Source: Dermabacter hominis NBRC 106157 (lineage in GTDB: Bacteria > Actinomycetota > Actinomycetes > Actinomycetales > Dermabacteraceae). From it: a DNA stretch of 64,000 nucleotides. Location of the stretch: the NCBI RefSeq assembly GCF_001570785.1, contig NZ_BCSI01000003.1:1-64000 (forward strand), given 5' to 3'. Made by a program: the position numbers and the translations under genes. Positions 9,013 to 18,561 of this stretch are shown here, one piece after another. Numbering within the stretch: position 1 is the stretch's first letter; each line of letters opens with the position of its first letter. The notes under the pieces were generated by a model. The model was not told the origin of the DNA. It saw nothing but the letters and a program-made list of their open reading frames with translations, and ran no database searches.

Positions 9013-10887
9013 ATGGCGCTTATGAATGCCCACGATTCTTCCGCTTCGCCCGACCTGTTCTCGAGCTATCTGGAGTCGACGCGCACCAGCGAGCAACACG
9101 CGCCGGCTGTGCACACCCAGTCGACCCCCCGCAAGCCCTCGTCGTTTGCGGCGCAGCAGATGCCGCCCGCATTCCCCGAACGCGCAGCGTGGGGCACGGC
9201 GCCGAAGCTCCGTGCGTGGCAGGCCGAAGCCCTGAACCTTTACCAAGAGCGCCAGCCGCGCGACTTCATGACCGTGGCGACCCCGGGCGCCGGCAAAACA
9301 ACCTTTGCTTTGCAGATCGCCGCGGGCCTGCTCAAGGAAGGGGTGGTGCGCCGCGTTACCGTGGTTGCCCCGACCGAGCACCTGAAGACCCAGTGGGCGG
9401 ATTCCGCGCTGCGTGTGGGCATTCAGATCGACCCGAACTTCTCTAATTCCCAGGGTCGGCACGGCGATCACTATCAGGGCGTTGCCCTCACGTACGCGCA
9501 AGTGGGGGCGAACCCGAGGTTGCACCGAGCGAGAACCGAGGCGGCTCCCACCCTCGTCATTCTTGATGAGATCCACCATGCGGGCGACGCGCTCACGTGG
9601 GGCGATGGTGTCCGCGAGGCCTTTGACCCCGCGAAACGTCGCCTCGCACTCACGGGTACCCCGTTCCGCTCGGACGATGCCCACATCCCCTTCGTGCGCT
9701 ACGAACCTGACGCCGAGGGGTTCATGCGCTCAAAGGCCGACTACACGTACGGCTACCGTCAGGCTTTGCAGGACCACGTGGTGCGACCCGTGTTGTTCAT
9801 GACATATTCGGGGCGAATGCACTGGCGGACGAAGAGCGGGGACGAGGTTTCGGCGCAGCTTGGCGGCCTCGAAACGAAAGACATCATGCAGCAGGCGTGG
9901 CGCACTGCGCTCGATCCGAAGGGCGAGTGGATCCCCACTGTTCTTGCGGCAGCCGATCAACGCCTCACCGAGGTTCGTCGCGGCGTGAGCGACGCGGGCG
10001 GCCTCGTGATCGCGACGGATCAGTCCACTGCGCGCGCGTACGCAAAGATTCTCGAACGCATCACGGGTGAGAAACCCACCCTCGTCCTCTCGGATGACGC
10101 GACCGCGGGCCGCAAGATCGAAGAGTTCAGCGCCTCGCAGGATCGATGGATGGTCGCGGTGCGCATGGTGTCCGAAGGGGTCGACGTTCCGCGCCTTTCC
10201 GTGGGCGTGTATGCAACGTCGACTTCGACCCCGATGTTCTTTGCGCAGGCGGTGGGCCGCTTCGTGCGCTCTCGCACGCGTGGAGAGACCGCGAGCGTGT
10301 TTCTTCCCTCGGTCCCCGTTCTTCTCGGCCTCGCAAACGAGATGGAGGTCGAGCGTGACCACGTCCTCGACATGCGCGAAAAAGACCAGCTTGACCCGGA
10401 GACGGGCCTCGATGAGGAAGCGCTGCGCGAGGCCAATCGCGAGGAGAAGGCGAGCAGTGAGCTTGAGGGCAGCTACGAAGCCCTCGAATCAGATGCCCAC
10501 TTTGACCGCGTCCTCTTCGACGGTGGCGAGTACGGGACCCTCGCGATGGCGGGGAGCGAGGAAGAGCAGGCGTTTTTGGGAATCCCAGGCCTGCTTGAGC
10601 CGGAGCAAGTGACGACGCTCTTGCGCGAGCGTCAAAAGAGCCAGCAGCGGCGCTCGTCCGCACGCCCGAGCGCGCCCGCAGCAGCAACGCATCGCGACGT
10701 GACGGCTCTCCGCAAGGAACTCAGCTCGCTCGTATCGGGCTGGGCGCGCCGCACCGGAACCCCGCACGGTCAGGTGCACAACGAACTGCGCCGCCGCTCG
10801 GGTGGCCCGGCCGTTCCGCAGGCGAGCGCGGAACAGATCCAAAAAAGGATCGACATACTGCGCGGCTGGTTCGTGGGCAAGAAGTAG
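9013..10887 (+). CDS. DEAD/DEAH-box superfamily 2 helicase
   Basis: A 624-residue SF2 helicase resembling the restriction-type/UvrB-like helicases conserved next to DUF3039. Walker A is TPGAGKTTFALQ (~residue 93), motif Ia lies near VVAPTEHLKTQW, motif II is DEIHH, motif III TGTPF, and motif VI lies in FAQAVGRFVRSR. It acts on nucleic acids in the cytosol; the substrate is unknown. ATGs at 9013 and 9022 are both possible, neither with a strong Shine-Dalgarno. It converges on pncB with a hairpin between them. Confidence 0.88.
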   Translation: MALMNAHDSSASPDLFSSYLESTRTSEQHAPAVHTQSTPRKPSSFAAQQMPPAFPERAAWGTAPKLRAWQAEALNLYQERQPRDFMTVATPGAGKTTFALQIAAGLLKEGVVRRVTVVAPTEHLKTQWADSALRVGIQIDPNFSNSQGRHGDHYQGVALTYAQVGANPRLHRARTEAAPTLVILDEIHHAGDALTWGDGVREAFDPAKRRLALTGTPFRSDDAHIPFVRYEPDAEGFMRSKADYTYGYRQALQDHVVRPVLFMTYSGRMHWRTKSGDEVSAQLGGLETKDIMQQAWRTALDPKGEWIPTVLAAADQRLTEVRRGVSDAGGLVIATDQSTARAYAKILERITGEKPTLVLSDDATAGRKIEEFSASQDRWMVAVRMVSEGVDVPRLSVGVYATSTSTPMFFAQAVGRFVRSRTRGETASVFLPSVPVLLGLANEMEVERDHVLDMREKDQLDPETGLDEEALREANREEKASSELEGSYEALESDAHFDRVLFDGGEYGTLAMAGSEEEQAFLGIPGLLEPEQVTTLLRERQKSQQRRSSARPSAPAAATHRDVTALRKELSSLVSGWARRTGTPHGQVHNELRRRSGGPAVPQASAEQIQKRIDILRGWFVGKK

Positions 10888-10897
10888 CCCGACGCTT

Positions 10898-10920
10898 GCC
10901 GGGAACTATCGATTCCCGGC
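10898..10920. terminator. Bidirectional hairpin between helicase and pncB
   Basis: GCCGGGAA, a 7-nt loop, then TTCCCGGC, followed by GTTT on the plus strand. It lies 10 bp after the helicase stop and overlaps the last codons of the convergent pncB. The T-run is short. Confidence 0.55.
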
Positions 10921-12261
10921 GTTTCGCAGGCAGGCGAGCTCCTCGAGGGAGTGGACGACCGGCAGCGCGACATCGCCGTCCTGCCCCGTGCGGATATGCG
11001 GATCGGCGAGTGCAAGTTCGTCGAGAGCACGCTCGTGCACACTGCGTGCGGCTTCGATACGCTCCCATTGGCTGCGTGAATCCAGAACTTCGCCGCGCTC
11101 GACGAGGCGAGTGAGAAGAGGCCGGGAGCCCGGGGCTTGCGCTGGCTGCCCGTCCTGGTTATCGGCGAGGACGAGCTCGGCGCATGCCTCGCCTTCGGCG
11201 CCGCACACACGATAGGCGCGTTTGCTTCCCCCGACGGTGGCCTTTTGCGCGGACTTCTTCGCGACGGCCTCCATCTCGCCGGATAAGTTCTCGCGTTCGA
11301 CGAGTTTGAAAACGAAGCCCTGCGCGGGGTGATCGCCGCCGGTCACGAGGCGAGTGCCGATCCCGTAGCTATCGACGGGGCTGTCGCGAAGTGCAAATAC
11401 GCGGTATTCGTCGAGGTCGCTTGTCGCGGTGATTGAGGTGCTCGTCGCGCCGAGCGCATCGAGCTGGGCACGCACCTCGCGGGCCGTTTCGCCGAGGGCG
11501 CCGGAGTCGATGCGCACCGCGCCGAGGTCGGGGCCCGCGATGGCTACCGCGGATTCGACGGCCGCGGAGATATCGAACGTGTCCACGAGCAGGCTCGTGT
11601 GTGCGCCCAGCGAGTTCACTTGAGCCTGGAAGGCTTCCGCTTCGGTGTCGAACACGAGAGTGAAGGCGTGGGCGGAGGTGCCAACGACGGGAATCCCGTA
11701 GGTTCGGCCGGCCTCGAGGTTCGAGGTTGACGAAAATCCCACGATGGCCGCGGCACGCGAGGCGGCAACGGCGGCATCCTCATGCACGCGCCGCGAACCC
11801 ATCTCGATGCACGGACGCCCCGCCGCAGCCTGGATCATGCGCGAGCCCACGGACGCAATCGCCGAGTCGTGATTGAGGATGGAGAGCACGAGTGTTTCGA
11901 GAAGCACGCACTGCTCGAAGGTGCCTTCGACGCGCACGACGGGGGAGCCCGGGAAAAAGAGCTCGCCTTCCGCATACGCATCGATGTTGCCCTCGAACCG
12001 GTAGTCCGCGAGATAGGCGAGCACGTCCTCGGTGAACTGCCCCGTCGACCGCAGAAAATCGAGATCCTCAGCCTCGAAGCGAAACGATTCGAGCGCATCG
12101 AGAATGCGGCCAATCCCCGCGAACACTCCGTAGCGTCGCCCCTCGGGAAGCGAGCGGGTGAACACCTCGAACACGCATTGGCGATCCGCGACACCGGCAT
12201 CACGCGCGGCCTGGATCATGGTGAGTTCGTACAAATCGGTCTTTAGTGAGGTCGTTGGCAC
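10906..12261 (-). CDS. pncB: Nicotinate phosphoribosyltransferase
   Basis: Converts nicotinate, PRPP and ATP to nicotinate mononucleotide in NAD salvage. The 451 residues fit the family. Recognisable blocks are KTDLYELTMIQAA at the N-terminus, the SLPEGRRYGVFAG stretch, and the active-site regions GSRRVHEDAA and VGTSAHAF, with DSGALG later. The ATG at 12261 faces clpS divergently. Its position between the DUF3039/helicase pair and clpS is the usual actinobacterial arrangement. Confidence 0.93.
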   Translation of the reverse strand: MPTTSLKTDLYELTMIQAARDAGVADRQCVFEVFTRSLPEGRRYGVFAGIGRILDALESFRFEAEDLDFLRSTGQFTEDVLAYLADYRFEGNIDAYAEGELFFPGSPVVRVEGTFEQCVLLETLVLSILNHDSAIASVGSRMIQAAAGRPCIEMGSRRVHEDAAVAASRAAAIVGFSSTSNLEAGRTYGIPVVGTSAHAFTLVFDTEAEAFQAQVNSLGAHTSLLVDTFDISAAVESAVAIAGPDLGAVRIDSGALGETAREVRAQLDALGATSTSITATSDLDEYRVFALRDSPVDSYGIGTRLVTGGDHPAQGFVFKLVERENLSGEMEAVAKKSAQKATVGGSKRAYRVCGAEGEACAELVLADNQDGQPAQAPGSRPLLTRLVERGEVLDSRSQWERIEAARSVHERALDELALADPHIRTGQDGDVALPVVHSLEELACLRNAGNR

Positions 12262-12348
12262 AGAGCAAGCCTAAACGAGGAAGCCGGGTAGTCTTAGTGT
12301 TCATACCCGTAGTGGAGCCCGAAGTTGAGAGGCGAGGGAGGAAACGCC

Positions 12349-12630
12349 GTGCGCGAAGACCGCCAGAGCGAGTCCCTGGCAAGCGTCGGAACCGAAACCG
12401 ACCGAAAGTGGAACACCGTCGTGCTTAACGACTCGGTGAATGAGCAAACGTACGTGACCTACGTGTTTCGCACTCACTTCGGGTACGCCCGCTCCAAGGC
12501 CCACGCGCTCATGATGCAGGTCCATACGCAGGGGCGTGCGATCGTGTCGTGCGACGGGCGAGAGACCGCTGAGTCTCACGTGGGAGCGATGCACGAATTC
12601 GGCCTCCTCGCGATCCTCGAGGAGGCGTAG
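12349..12630 (+). CDS. clpS: ATP-dependent Clp protease adaptor ClpS
   Basis: An N-end-rule adaptor that binds the ClpC/ClpA N-domain and delivers substrates. The roughly 93 residues contain WNTVVLNDSVNEQTYVTYVF, the ALMMQVHTQGRAIV helix region and the C-terminal HEFGLLAILEEA. The frame is open from a TTG at 12325, but the GTG at 12349 follows GGGAGGAAA at good spacing and is preferred. The stop codon overlaps the GTG start of the DUF2017 gene, so translation is probably coupled. Confidence 0.9.
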   Translation: MREDRQSESLASVGTETDRKWNTVVLNDSVNEQTYVTYVFRTHFGYARSKAHALMMQVHTQGRAIVSCDGRETAESHVGAMHEFGLLAILEEA

Positions 12631-13283
12631 TGGCGCATTCGTTCATCGCGCGGGCCGACGGTCGACTGATGTGCAGGCTCGAGGCGGAAGAGCGCGCCGT
12701 TCTCGCGCAAGTAGCGGGCGAAATTACCGACCTCATCCGCGCCGATCTTGAAATCGGCGAGAGTGATGAGACCGGGCAACGCCCGAGCGAGGTGATGTCA
12801 GAGGATCCGCTCGCGAGGCTCGAGGCTGAGACCTCGCGCGCGCGGACGGAGGCCCCGCGCGACAGCGCAACTCAGCGGCTTTTCCCGCCCGCGAGCGAGA
12901 ACGATGAAGAGGCGGGCGAGTATCGGCGGCTCACGCAGGGCAATCTCGCCGATGCCCATATCGTGAACTTGAGCGTGCTTCGCGCGAGCCTGGAAGTTGC
13001 CGGAGACATCGGGGGAGAGGGGCCGCACGATGAGATCGTGATCGAGCGCTCCGATGCGCTCTCATGGCTCAAGGCGCTCAACATTATTCGCCTTGTTCTC
13101 GCGGACCGCATGGGGATCGAGAACGACGGCGACTTCGAAGCGCTCCAGCTTTTGTGTTCGAACGACCTCGAACAGGTTGAGGCCGAGCCGGGAGTTGCCG
13201 GTTTGGAGTTCCTCGCGACCCTGTATGAGTTCGCCTCGTGGCTTCAGGCGACGTTGATCGGGGCCCTGAACGCTCGCTCCTAG
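12630..13283 (+). CDS. DUF2017 family protein
   Basis: A 217-residue protein of the DUF2017 family, almost always found directly after clpS in actinobacteria. No catalytic motif is visible; the protein is acidic and helical, with a conserved middle part (SDALSWLKALNIIRLVLADR) and C-terminal LYEFASWLQATLIGAL. The GTG start overlaps the clpS stop by one base. Function is unknown; the context suggests a link to Clp proteolysis. Confidence 0.85.
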   Translation: MAHSFIARADGRLMCRLEAEERAVLAQVAGEITDLIRADLEIGESDETGQRPSEVMSEDPLARLEAETSRARTEAPRDSATQRLFPPASENDEEAGEYRRLTQGNLADAHIVNLSVLRASLEVAGDIGGEGPHDEIVIERSDALSWLKALNIIRLVLADRMGIENDGDFEALQLLCSNDLEQVEAEPGVAGLEFLATLYEFASWLQATLIGALNARS

Positions 13284-13355
13284 GTGCCTGTGAGATCCCT
13301 TGCACGGGTGGGCCGAAGCGCTCTCGGTCAGCGCGCAGGTCGATAGATTGAAAGC

Positions 13356-14177
13356 GTGAACGATTCACCCATCGGGATTTTTGATAGCGGGATCGGCGGG
13401 CTCACTGTCGCACGCGCGATCATCGATCAGTTGCCGAATGAAGAGCTTTTCTACATCGGCGACACGGCCCACACGCCCTATGGCGACAAACCGCTCGCGA
13501 AGGTGCGGGAATACGCTCTCGGGGTCATGGACGAACTCGTCGAGCACGACGTCAAGATGCTCGTGATCGCGTGCAACACGGCAACCGCGGCAGTTCTTGC
13601 CGATGCGCGCGAGCGCTACAGCGTTCCCGTTCTCGAAGTCATCAAACCGGCCGTGCGCCGCGCCGTGTCCGTGACCCACAACAAGCGAATCGGCGTGATC
13701 GGTACGCGTGCGACCGTGAAGTCGGGGGCCTACCAGGATGCCTTTTCAGCGGCGCTTGACGTTCATGTGGAGGCCGCAGCCTGCCCCCGCTTCGTCGAGT
13801 TCCTCGAGAGCGGGACCGATTCGGGCGAGGAGGTCCTCGCTGCCGCGGAAGAGTACCTCGCGCCCCTCAAAGCAGCGGGCGTGGACACGCTCGTGCTTGG
13901 CTGCACGCACTATCCGCTGCTCGCCGGCGTAATCAGCTACGTGATGGGGCCGGACGTCACGCTCGTGTCATCCTCGGAAGAAACCGCAATCGACGTGTAC
14001 CGCACACTTCAGGGTGAAAACCTCATGCGCACGGCGGCCACCGCGCCGAGCCACATCTTCGCTGAGACGGCGCCGCGCGTGGGCCGCACGAGCAACTTCG
14101 CACGCCTCTCGCAGCGCTTCCTCGGCCCCGCGATTACCCACACGACCTCCATCCCCGCCCGTGAGGAGAATGCATGA
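13356..14177 (+). CDS. murI: Glutamate racemase
   Basis: Interconverts L- and D-glutamate for peptidoglycan. The 273 residues contain [16 protein letters not shown] at the N-terminus, the first catalytic cysteine in VIACNTATA, the substrate loop [10 protein letters not shown] and the second catalytic cysteine in [11 protein letters not shown]. It overlaps the next gene by four bases (ATGA), indicating an operon with the MBL-fold gene, rph and rdgB. Confidence 0.95.
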   Translation: MNDSPIGIFDSGIGGLTVARAIIDQLPNEELFYIGDTAHTPYGDKPLAKVREYALGVMDELVEHDVKMLVIACNTATAAVLADARERYSVPVLEVIKPAVRRAVSVTHNKRIGVIGTRATVKSGAYQDAFSAALDVHVEAAACPRFVEFLESGTDSGEEVLAAAEEYLAPLKAAGVDTLVLGCTHYPLLAGVISYVMGPDVTLVSSSEETAIDVYRTLQGENLMRTAATAPSHIFAETAPRVGRTSNFARLSQRFLGPAITHTTSIPAREENA

Positions 14178-14956
14178 GCATCGAATTGACAGTGGTGGGC
14201 TGCTCCGGCAGCTATGAGGGTCCGGGCGAGCCGGCCTCGTGCTACCTCGTGACCGTGCCCGGTAAACGCGGTAAGCCGTTTCGCATCCTCATCGATTGTG
14301 GCAATGGTGCCCTCTCTAACCTTCACAAGGTCATCGACCCGTCTCACATCGACATCATTCTCATTTCGCACCTGCATGCGGATCACTTCCTTGACCTCGC
14401 GGGACTCGAGGTCTACCTCGCCTACCACCCGCTGGTCAACTGCCCGACGGTCCGCGTTTTCGCGCCCGAAGGTATCGATGAACGCTTGAGCGCCGCGACC
14501 GGCAATCCCGACCCCATCCCGCCTGGCGCAAGCCGCGCCCCCTACGAGTTCATTGCGCTATCGGAGGGGGACAGCATCGAAGCGGGGCGCGCGATCATCA
14601 CGGCGGTTCCCGTGGAGCACCCCGTTCCCGCATTCGGCTTCCGTATCGCCGTGGGCGACACCGTACTCGCCTACACGGGCGATACCGACGTGTGCGAGGG
14701 CGCCTCGGCTCTCGCAAGTGGCGTTGACCTTCTATTGTGCGAGGCCGGGTACGTTGAGGGGCGCGACGACCACTTCCAGGGCATCCACTTGACGGGCAAG
14801 CGTGCCGGAATTCTGGCGCGCGAAGCCGGTGTGAAGAAGCTTGTGCTGACCCACATCCCGCCGTGGACCGATCGCAAAGTCCCGCTCGAAGAGGCGAGGG
14901 CCGAGTTCGACGGGCCTCTCGAACTCGCCGAGTCACTTCGCACCTACACGCTTTAA
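14174..14956 (+). CDS. MBL-fold metallohydrolase (RNase Z/phosphodiesterase-like)
   Basis: A 260-residue metallo-beta-lactamase-fold protein. The metal motif [10 protein letters not shown] (HxHxDH) follows IDCGNGA, and further ligands are expected at VPVEHP, the DTD segment ([11 protein letters not shown]) and LTHIPPW. The sequence resembles the RNase Z/cyclic-nucleotide phosphodiesterase branch found between murI and rph in actinobacteria. The substrate is not determinable from sequence; RNA 3' processing would suit the rph neighbour, but that is inference. Confidence 0.85.
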   Translation: MSIELTVVGCSGSYEGPGEPASCYLVTVPGKRGKPFRILIDCGNGALSNLHKVIDPSHIDIILISHLHADHFLDLAGLEVYLAYHPLVNCPTVRVFAPEGIDERLSAATGNPDPIPPGASRAPYEFIALSEGDSIEAGRAIITAVPVEHPVPAFGFRIAVGDTVLAYTGDTDVCEGASALASGVDLLLCEAGYVEGRDDHFQGIHLTGKRAGILAREAGVKKLVLTHIPPWTDRKVPLEEARAEFDGPLELAESLRTYTL

Positions 14957-14987
14957 TTCCCAGCTCGCAACCAACGAGGAGAAAGCC

Positions 14988-15731
14988 ATGACCGAGCAGA
15001 TCACCCGAGTCGACGGGCGCACCGTCGATCAGCTCCGCGACGTAAGGATCACGCGCGGTTGGCTTGACCACGCCGAAGGCAGCTGCCTGATCGAATTTGG
15101 GCGCACGCGCGTGCTGTGCGCGGCGAGCTTCACGGAGGGTGTGCCGCGCTGGAAGAAGGGCAGCGGCACGGGCTGGGTTACGGCGGAATACGCCATGCTT
15201 CCGCGCGCGACCGGGAGCCGCTCGGATCGCGAGAGCGTCAAGGGCAAGATCGGTGGGCGCACCCACGAAATCTCGCGACTCATCGGTCGCTCGCTTCGAA
15301 GCGTCGTCGATATGAAGGCGCTTGGCGAGAACACGATTCAGCTCGATTGTGACGTTCTGCAAGCTGACGGTGGAACGCGGACCGCAGCAATCACGGGCGC
15401 GTATGTCGCCCTCGTCGACGCGATCACGTGGGGCAAACGCCATGCCTCGATCCCGGTGCTCGCCGACGTCTTGCGCGACTCCGTGTCGGCGGTGAGCGTC
15501 GGCATCATTGATGGCACCCCGATGCTTGACCTCGAGTACCGCGAGGACGTCAAGGCCGAAACCGACATGAACGTCGTCATGACCGGTTCGGGCGAGTTCG
15601 TTGAGGTTCAGGGAACAGCCGAGGGAGCACCCTTTAGCTACGACGAGCTGAACCAACTCCTTGGCCTGGCCTCCCAGGGCTGTGAACAGTTGATCCAGAT
15701 GCAGCTCGCGGCGTTTGAGGAGCGCCAGTGA
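14988..15731 (+). CDS. rph: Ribonuclease PH
   Basis: A phosphorolytic 3'-5' exoribonuclease trimming tRNA 3' ends. The 247 residues match the family: [13 protein letters not shown] near the start, [14 protein letters not shown], the phosphate/RNA-binding [16 protein letters not shown], and [15 protein letters not shown] with its catalytic aspartates. An AGGAGAAAG site precedes the ATG. The GTG start of rdgB overlaps its stop. Confidence 0.95.
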   Translation: MTEQITRVDGRTVDQLRDVRITRGWLDHAEGSCLIEFGRTRVLCAASFTEGVPRWKKGSGTGWVTAEYAMLPRATGSRSDRESVKGKIGGRTHEISRLIGRSLRSVVDMKALGENTIQLDCDVLQADGGTRTAAITGAYVALVDAITWGKRHASIPVLADVLRDSVSAVSVGIIDGTPMLDLEYREDVKAETDMNVVMTGSGEFVEVQGTAEGAPFSYDELNQLLGLASQGCEQLIQMQLAAFEERQ

Positions 15732-16357
15732 GTACCGGTGCGAAGATCGTTCTCGCGAGCCACAACGCCAAGAAGCTCAAGGAACTGCGCGAGGTACTCG
15801 CGGGGGCGATCGACGGCTTCGACCCGGCTCTTGTCGTCTCCAGTGCCGAATTGGGCCTCACCGACCCGGTTGAGGATGGCGTGAGCTTCGAGGAGAACGC
15901 TCTGATCAAGGCACGTTCGGCGGCGCGAGAGAGCGGCCTCATCGCGATCGCCGATGACTCGGGTCTTGCCGTTGATATTCTCGGCGGAAGCCCGGGGATC
16001 TTCAGTGCCCGCTGGTCGGGCCGCCACGGCGATGACGCCGCCAACAACGCCCTCCTTCTCGCTCAGCTCGCCGATATCGCACCGGCCCACCGCGGAGCGC
16101 AGTTTGTGTGTGCGGCCGCAGCGGTCATTCCCCATTCCGACGGTGGCAGCGCTCGAGAGGTTGTCGAGCTCGGCACGATGCGAGGGGCCCTCCTTCGCGA
16201 GCCGCGCGGCGAGGGCGGGTTTGGCTACGATCCGCTTTTCGTCCCTGAGGGGTACGAAAAGACGTCGGCTGAACTCACTGCCGAGGAGAAAAATGCGATC
16301 AGCCACCGCGGCAAGGCGTTTCGCGCGTTGGCCGGGCGACTCGCGAGCCTGATCTGA
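15728..16357 (+). CDS. rdgB: RdgB/HAM1 non-canonical purine NTP pyrophosphatase
   Basis: Hydrolyses ITP, XTP and dITP to monophosphates, cleaning the nucleotide pool. The 209 residues include [14 protein letters not shown] (nucleotide binding), [13 protein letters not shown], the catalytic ADDSGLAVD and the C-terminal [10 protein letters not shown] and [11 protein letters not shown]. The GTG start overlaps the rph stop (GTGA), giving translational coupling. Confidence 0.94.
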   Translation: MSTGAKIVLASHNAKKLKELREVLAGAIDGFDPALVVSSAELGLTDPVEDGVSFEENALIKARSAARESGLIAIADDSGLAVDILGGSPGIFSARWSGRHGDDAANNALLLAQLADIAPAHRGAQFVCAAAAVIPHSDGGSAREVVELGTMRGALLREPRGEGGFGYDPLFVPEGYEKTSAELTAEEKNAISHRGKAFRALAGRLASLI

Positions 16358-16401
16358 TTCCCGCGGGGCGCTTGCGCGCCTGAGACGCTAGGCGTTTGTT
16401 G

Positions 16402-16938
16402 CTAGTTGATGCCCCCGGCTGCAAGGGCGCGGCGCACGAGAATCGCATGCGACTGCTCAAGTTCGTTCATGACGGCTGACTCAAGGATCGTCGCCGCATC
16501 GAACCATCCGAGATCGAGTGCATCTTCTTGCGGGGCGCAGTCGCCCTCGACGGGAACGATGTACGCGAGTGAAACCGCGTGCTGGCGCGGGTCCACGAAC
16601 GGCGACTGGCCCGGGGTGGGGAAGTATTCCGCAACGGTAAAAGGCACCATCGACGTGGGGACCTTCGGAAGCGCCACGGTACCGAGATCCTTCTCGACGT
16701 GGCGAATGATGGCCTCGCGAAGGCTCTCGTGCACGAGGACGCGGCCAGAGACGAGGGAGCGAATGATGCGCCCGGAACCGTCGGCGCGAAGAAGCAGACC
16801 GATGTCCTTGATCGCCCCGTAGGGGTCGAGTCGAACGGGGACGACATCGATGTAGAGGATCGGGAGCTTACGACGGAGCTCACGGATCTCGTCGTCGTCA
16901 AACCAGTTGGATTCGGTTCCCACTGCGGTGCGCGTCAT
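16402..16938 (-). CDS. NUDIX hydrolase-like protein (DUF4916 type)
   Basis: A 178-residue protein of the actinobacterial NUDIX-like DUF4916 group. The N-terminal segment WFDDDEIRELRRKLPILYIDVVPV and the central RIIRSLVSGRVLVHESLREAI, which stands where a NUDIX box would lie, support this. The canonical GX5EX7REUXEEXGU box is not intact (LREAIIRH instead), so activity is uncertain. It overlaps the upstream phosphatase gene by four bases (ATGA). Confidence 0.75.
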   Translation of the reverse strand: MTRTAVGTESNWFDDDEIRELRRKLPILYIDVVPVRLDPYGAIKDIGLLLRADGSGRIIRSLVSGRVLVHESLREAIIRHVEKDLGTVALPKVPTSMVPFTVAEYFPTPGQSPFVDPRQHAVSLAYIVPVEGDCAPQEDALDLGWFDAATILESAVMNELEQSHAILVRRALAAGGIN

Positions 16939-17663
16939 CGTGACTCCTCGGTGGTGTGGCTAGGTGCTTTTTCGGTTGTCGGGCGGTACTCCTCGAGTGC
17001 GGAGCGTTCGGCGAGCGGGAGGGTGGCCGGGTCAATGCCGCTTGGCGCGTCCCAGGCGGGATCGAAGCGGGGGAGCGCACCCTCCTCGTGTGCCCATTCG
17101 AATGGTTCGCGTAGCGAATAGCCCGCGATCATAGGGACTCGCCAGAGCGTGGGGGAGACCTCGAGGAGCGTGAGCGAGGTGTTAGGGAGCGAGGTGAAGT
17201 CGCGCTGTGCGACGGCACTGGCCAGGTATCGAATGAGAGTCCCGTGCGCGACCACGAGAATCCGTCCATCGGGGTGCTGCGCCGATACGTCGCGCACCGC
17301 TGCGCATGCGCGCTCGAGGACAGCATCGACGCTTTCCCGGTCGGGAAAATCACGCTCTGGATAGGCCGCGTAGGCCTCGGCGCTGGGTTTGCCTTCCGCC
17401 CAGCCAAAATCGACTTCGCGGAACCCCTCGTGGACGCCGATCAACGGAAGGCTGTGGTCGGTCGCGATCACTTCGGCGGTGAGGCGGGCACGAATGAGAG
17501 GTGAGCTCATGACGCCGTCCCAGGCGAACTCCGGGGTGGAATCGAGAGCGTGATGGGCCTGCTCAACCCCGGTCGCGTTGAGGGGAACATCGCTTGCCCC
17601 CTGGAAGATGTGCGCGAGGTTCCAGTCCGTCTGGCCGTGACGGACGAGGCCAATCAGGGTCAT
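16935..17663 (-). CDS. Histidine phosphatase superfamily protein
   Basis: A 242-residue cytosolic phosphoglycerate mutase-like phosphatase. The catalytic RHG motif lies in GLVRHGQTDWN (H9) and the second catalytic histidine in VVAHGTLIRYL, with ESVDAVLERA and GFREVDFGWAEGK typical of the family. The substrate is unknown. It is coupled to the downstream NUDIX-like gene, so the pair may act on phosphorylated metabolites; that is inference. Confidence 0.88.
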   Translation of the reverse strand: MTLIGLVRHGQTDWNLAHIFQGASDVPLNATGVEQAHHALDSTPEFAWDGVMSSPLIRARLTAEVIATDHSLPLIGVHEGFREVDFGWAEGKPSAEAYAAYPERDFPDRESVDAVLERACAAVRDVSAQHPDGRILVVAHGTLIRYLASAVAQRDFTSLPNTSLTLLEVSPTLWRVPMIAGYSLREPFEWAHEEGALPRFDPAWDAPSGIDPATLPLAERSALEEYRPTTEKAPSHTTEESR

Positions 17664-17706
17664 CGCTTCCTCCTCAACGCTGGCGCGTTGTCGAGATGAG
17701 AGGGAG

Positions 17707-17788
<82 letters not shown>

Positions 17789-17822
17789 ATACCCGTCTAG
17801 CCTACCCGGCCAAGGGGTCGCG

Positions 17823-17851
17823 GTGAAAGTCCAGCCTACGACCGGTAGACT
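17823..17851 (+). promoter_or_regulatory. Putative sigma-A type promoter for the DUF3618 gene
   Basis: GTGAAA (17823-17828) and TAGACT (17846-17851) with a 17-bp spacer, about 43 bp upstream of the GTG start at 17894. Confidence 0.45.
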
Positions 17852-17893
17852 CGAGCGGTACGACCACGCGACCATACATCCCGGGAGGAACTC

Positions 17894-18208
17894 GTGGGAA
17901 AGAAGAAGGAAAGCCTCGAGGAGATGAAGGGCGAGGCCCTGCGCCGCCAGGACAATCTCGCCGCTGACATCGACGAGCTGCTCGACCGCATCAACCCCGT
18001 CAACGCCATCCAGCGCTGGAAGAACGAAGCAACGGATTCCGCGAAGTCTTTTTTCGTCGCCGATAGCGGCGCCGTCAAGCCCGCACCGGTCGCGGGCCTC
18101 ATCGGTGGCGCTCTCGGCCTTCTCGCGATTACCGCTGGCGCGATTGTCCTCGTGACGCGCACGCCGAAGGACGGCGACTACTACGACCGGGACTACCGTC
18201 AGAAGTGA
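17894..18208 (+). CDS. DUF3618-like small membrane protein
   Basis: A 104-residue protein with a charged, helical N-terminal half (DIDELLDRINPVNAIQRWKNEA, DUF3618-like) and one membrane helix near residues 68-90. The GTG start at 17894 has GGGAGGAAC upstream. Its stop overlaps the GTG start of the GroES-like gene by four bases, so the two are translated together. Function is unknown; a membrane-associated anchor or stress role is possible but not shown. Confidence 0.75.
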   Translation: MGKKKESLEEMKGEALRRQDNLAADIDELLDRINPVNAIQRWKNEATDSAKSFFVADSGAVKPAPVAGLIGGALGLLAITAGAIVLVTRTPKDGDYYDRDYRQK

Positions 18209-18528
18209 GTGACACACCCGCGCTTCCGCTCCGGATGCTTCACGACCGCCTCTTGGTCGAGCCGGATCCCGAGGGCGAGCGCCGCAGCAAGTCCGGGATT
18301 CTGATCCCGGCAACCGTAAGCGTGTCGACTCGCCTGTCGTGGGCGAACGTCGTCGCCGCCGGTAGCAACGTGCGCCAAGTGCGCGTAGGCGATCGCGTGC
18401 TCTTTGATCCGGGCGACCGTGCCGAGGTCGAACTCGACGCGAAGGTATACGTGCTCCTTCGCGAACGCGACGTGCACGCTGTGTACGAAGATGCGCACGA
18501 AGGCGACGTCACCGGCCTCTATCTCTGA
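18205..18528 (+). CDS. GroES/Cpn10-like co-chaperone paralogue
   Basis: A 107-residue protein of Cpn10 fold: PLRMLHDRLLVEPDPEGERRSKSGILIP at the start, then VRVGDRVLFDPGDRAEVELD, and LRERDVHAVYED near the end. No groEL is adjacent, and the gene is fused into a DUF3618 operon rather than a chaperonin operon, so this looks like the extra GroES-like copy seen in some actinobacteria. The mobile loop (RRSKSGILIPATV) is present, so it could still dock to GroEL. Confidence 0.8.
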   Translation: MSDTPALPLRMLHDRLLVEPDPEGERRSKSGILIPATVSVSTRLSWANVVAAGSNVRQVRVGDRVLFDPGDRAEVELDAKVYVLLRERDVHAVYEDAHEGDVTGLYL

Positions 18529-18561
18529 ACCTCTTGCTCCTCCGATTGGAAGGAATCATTC

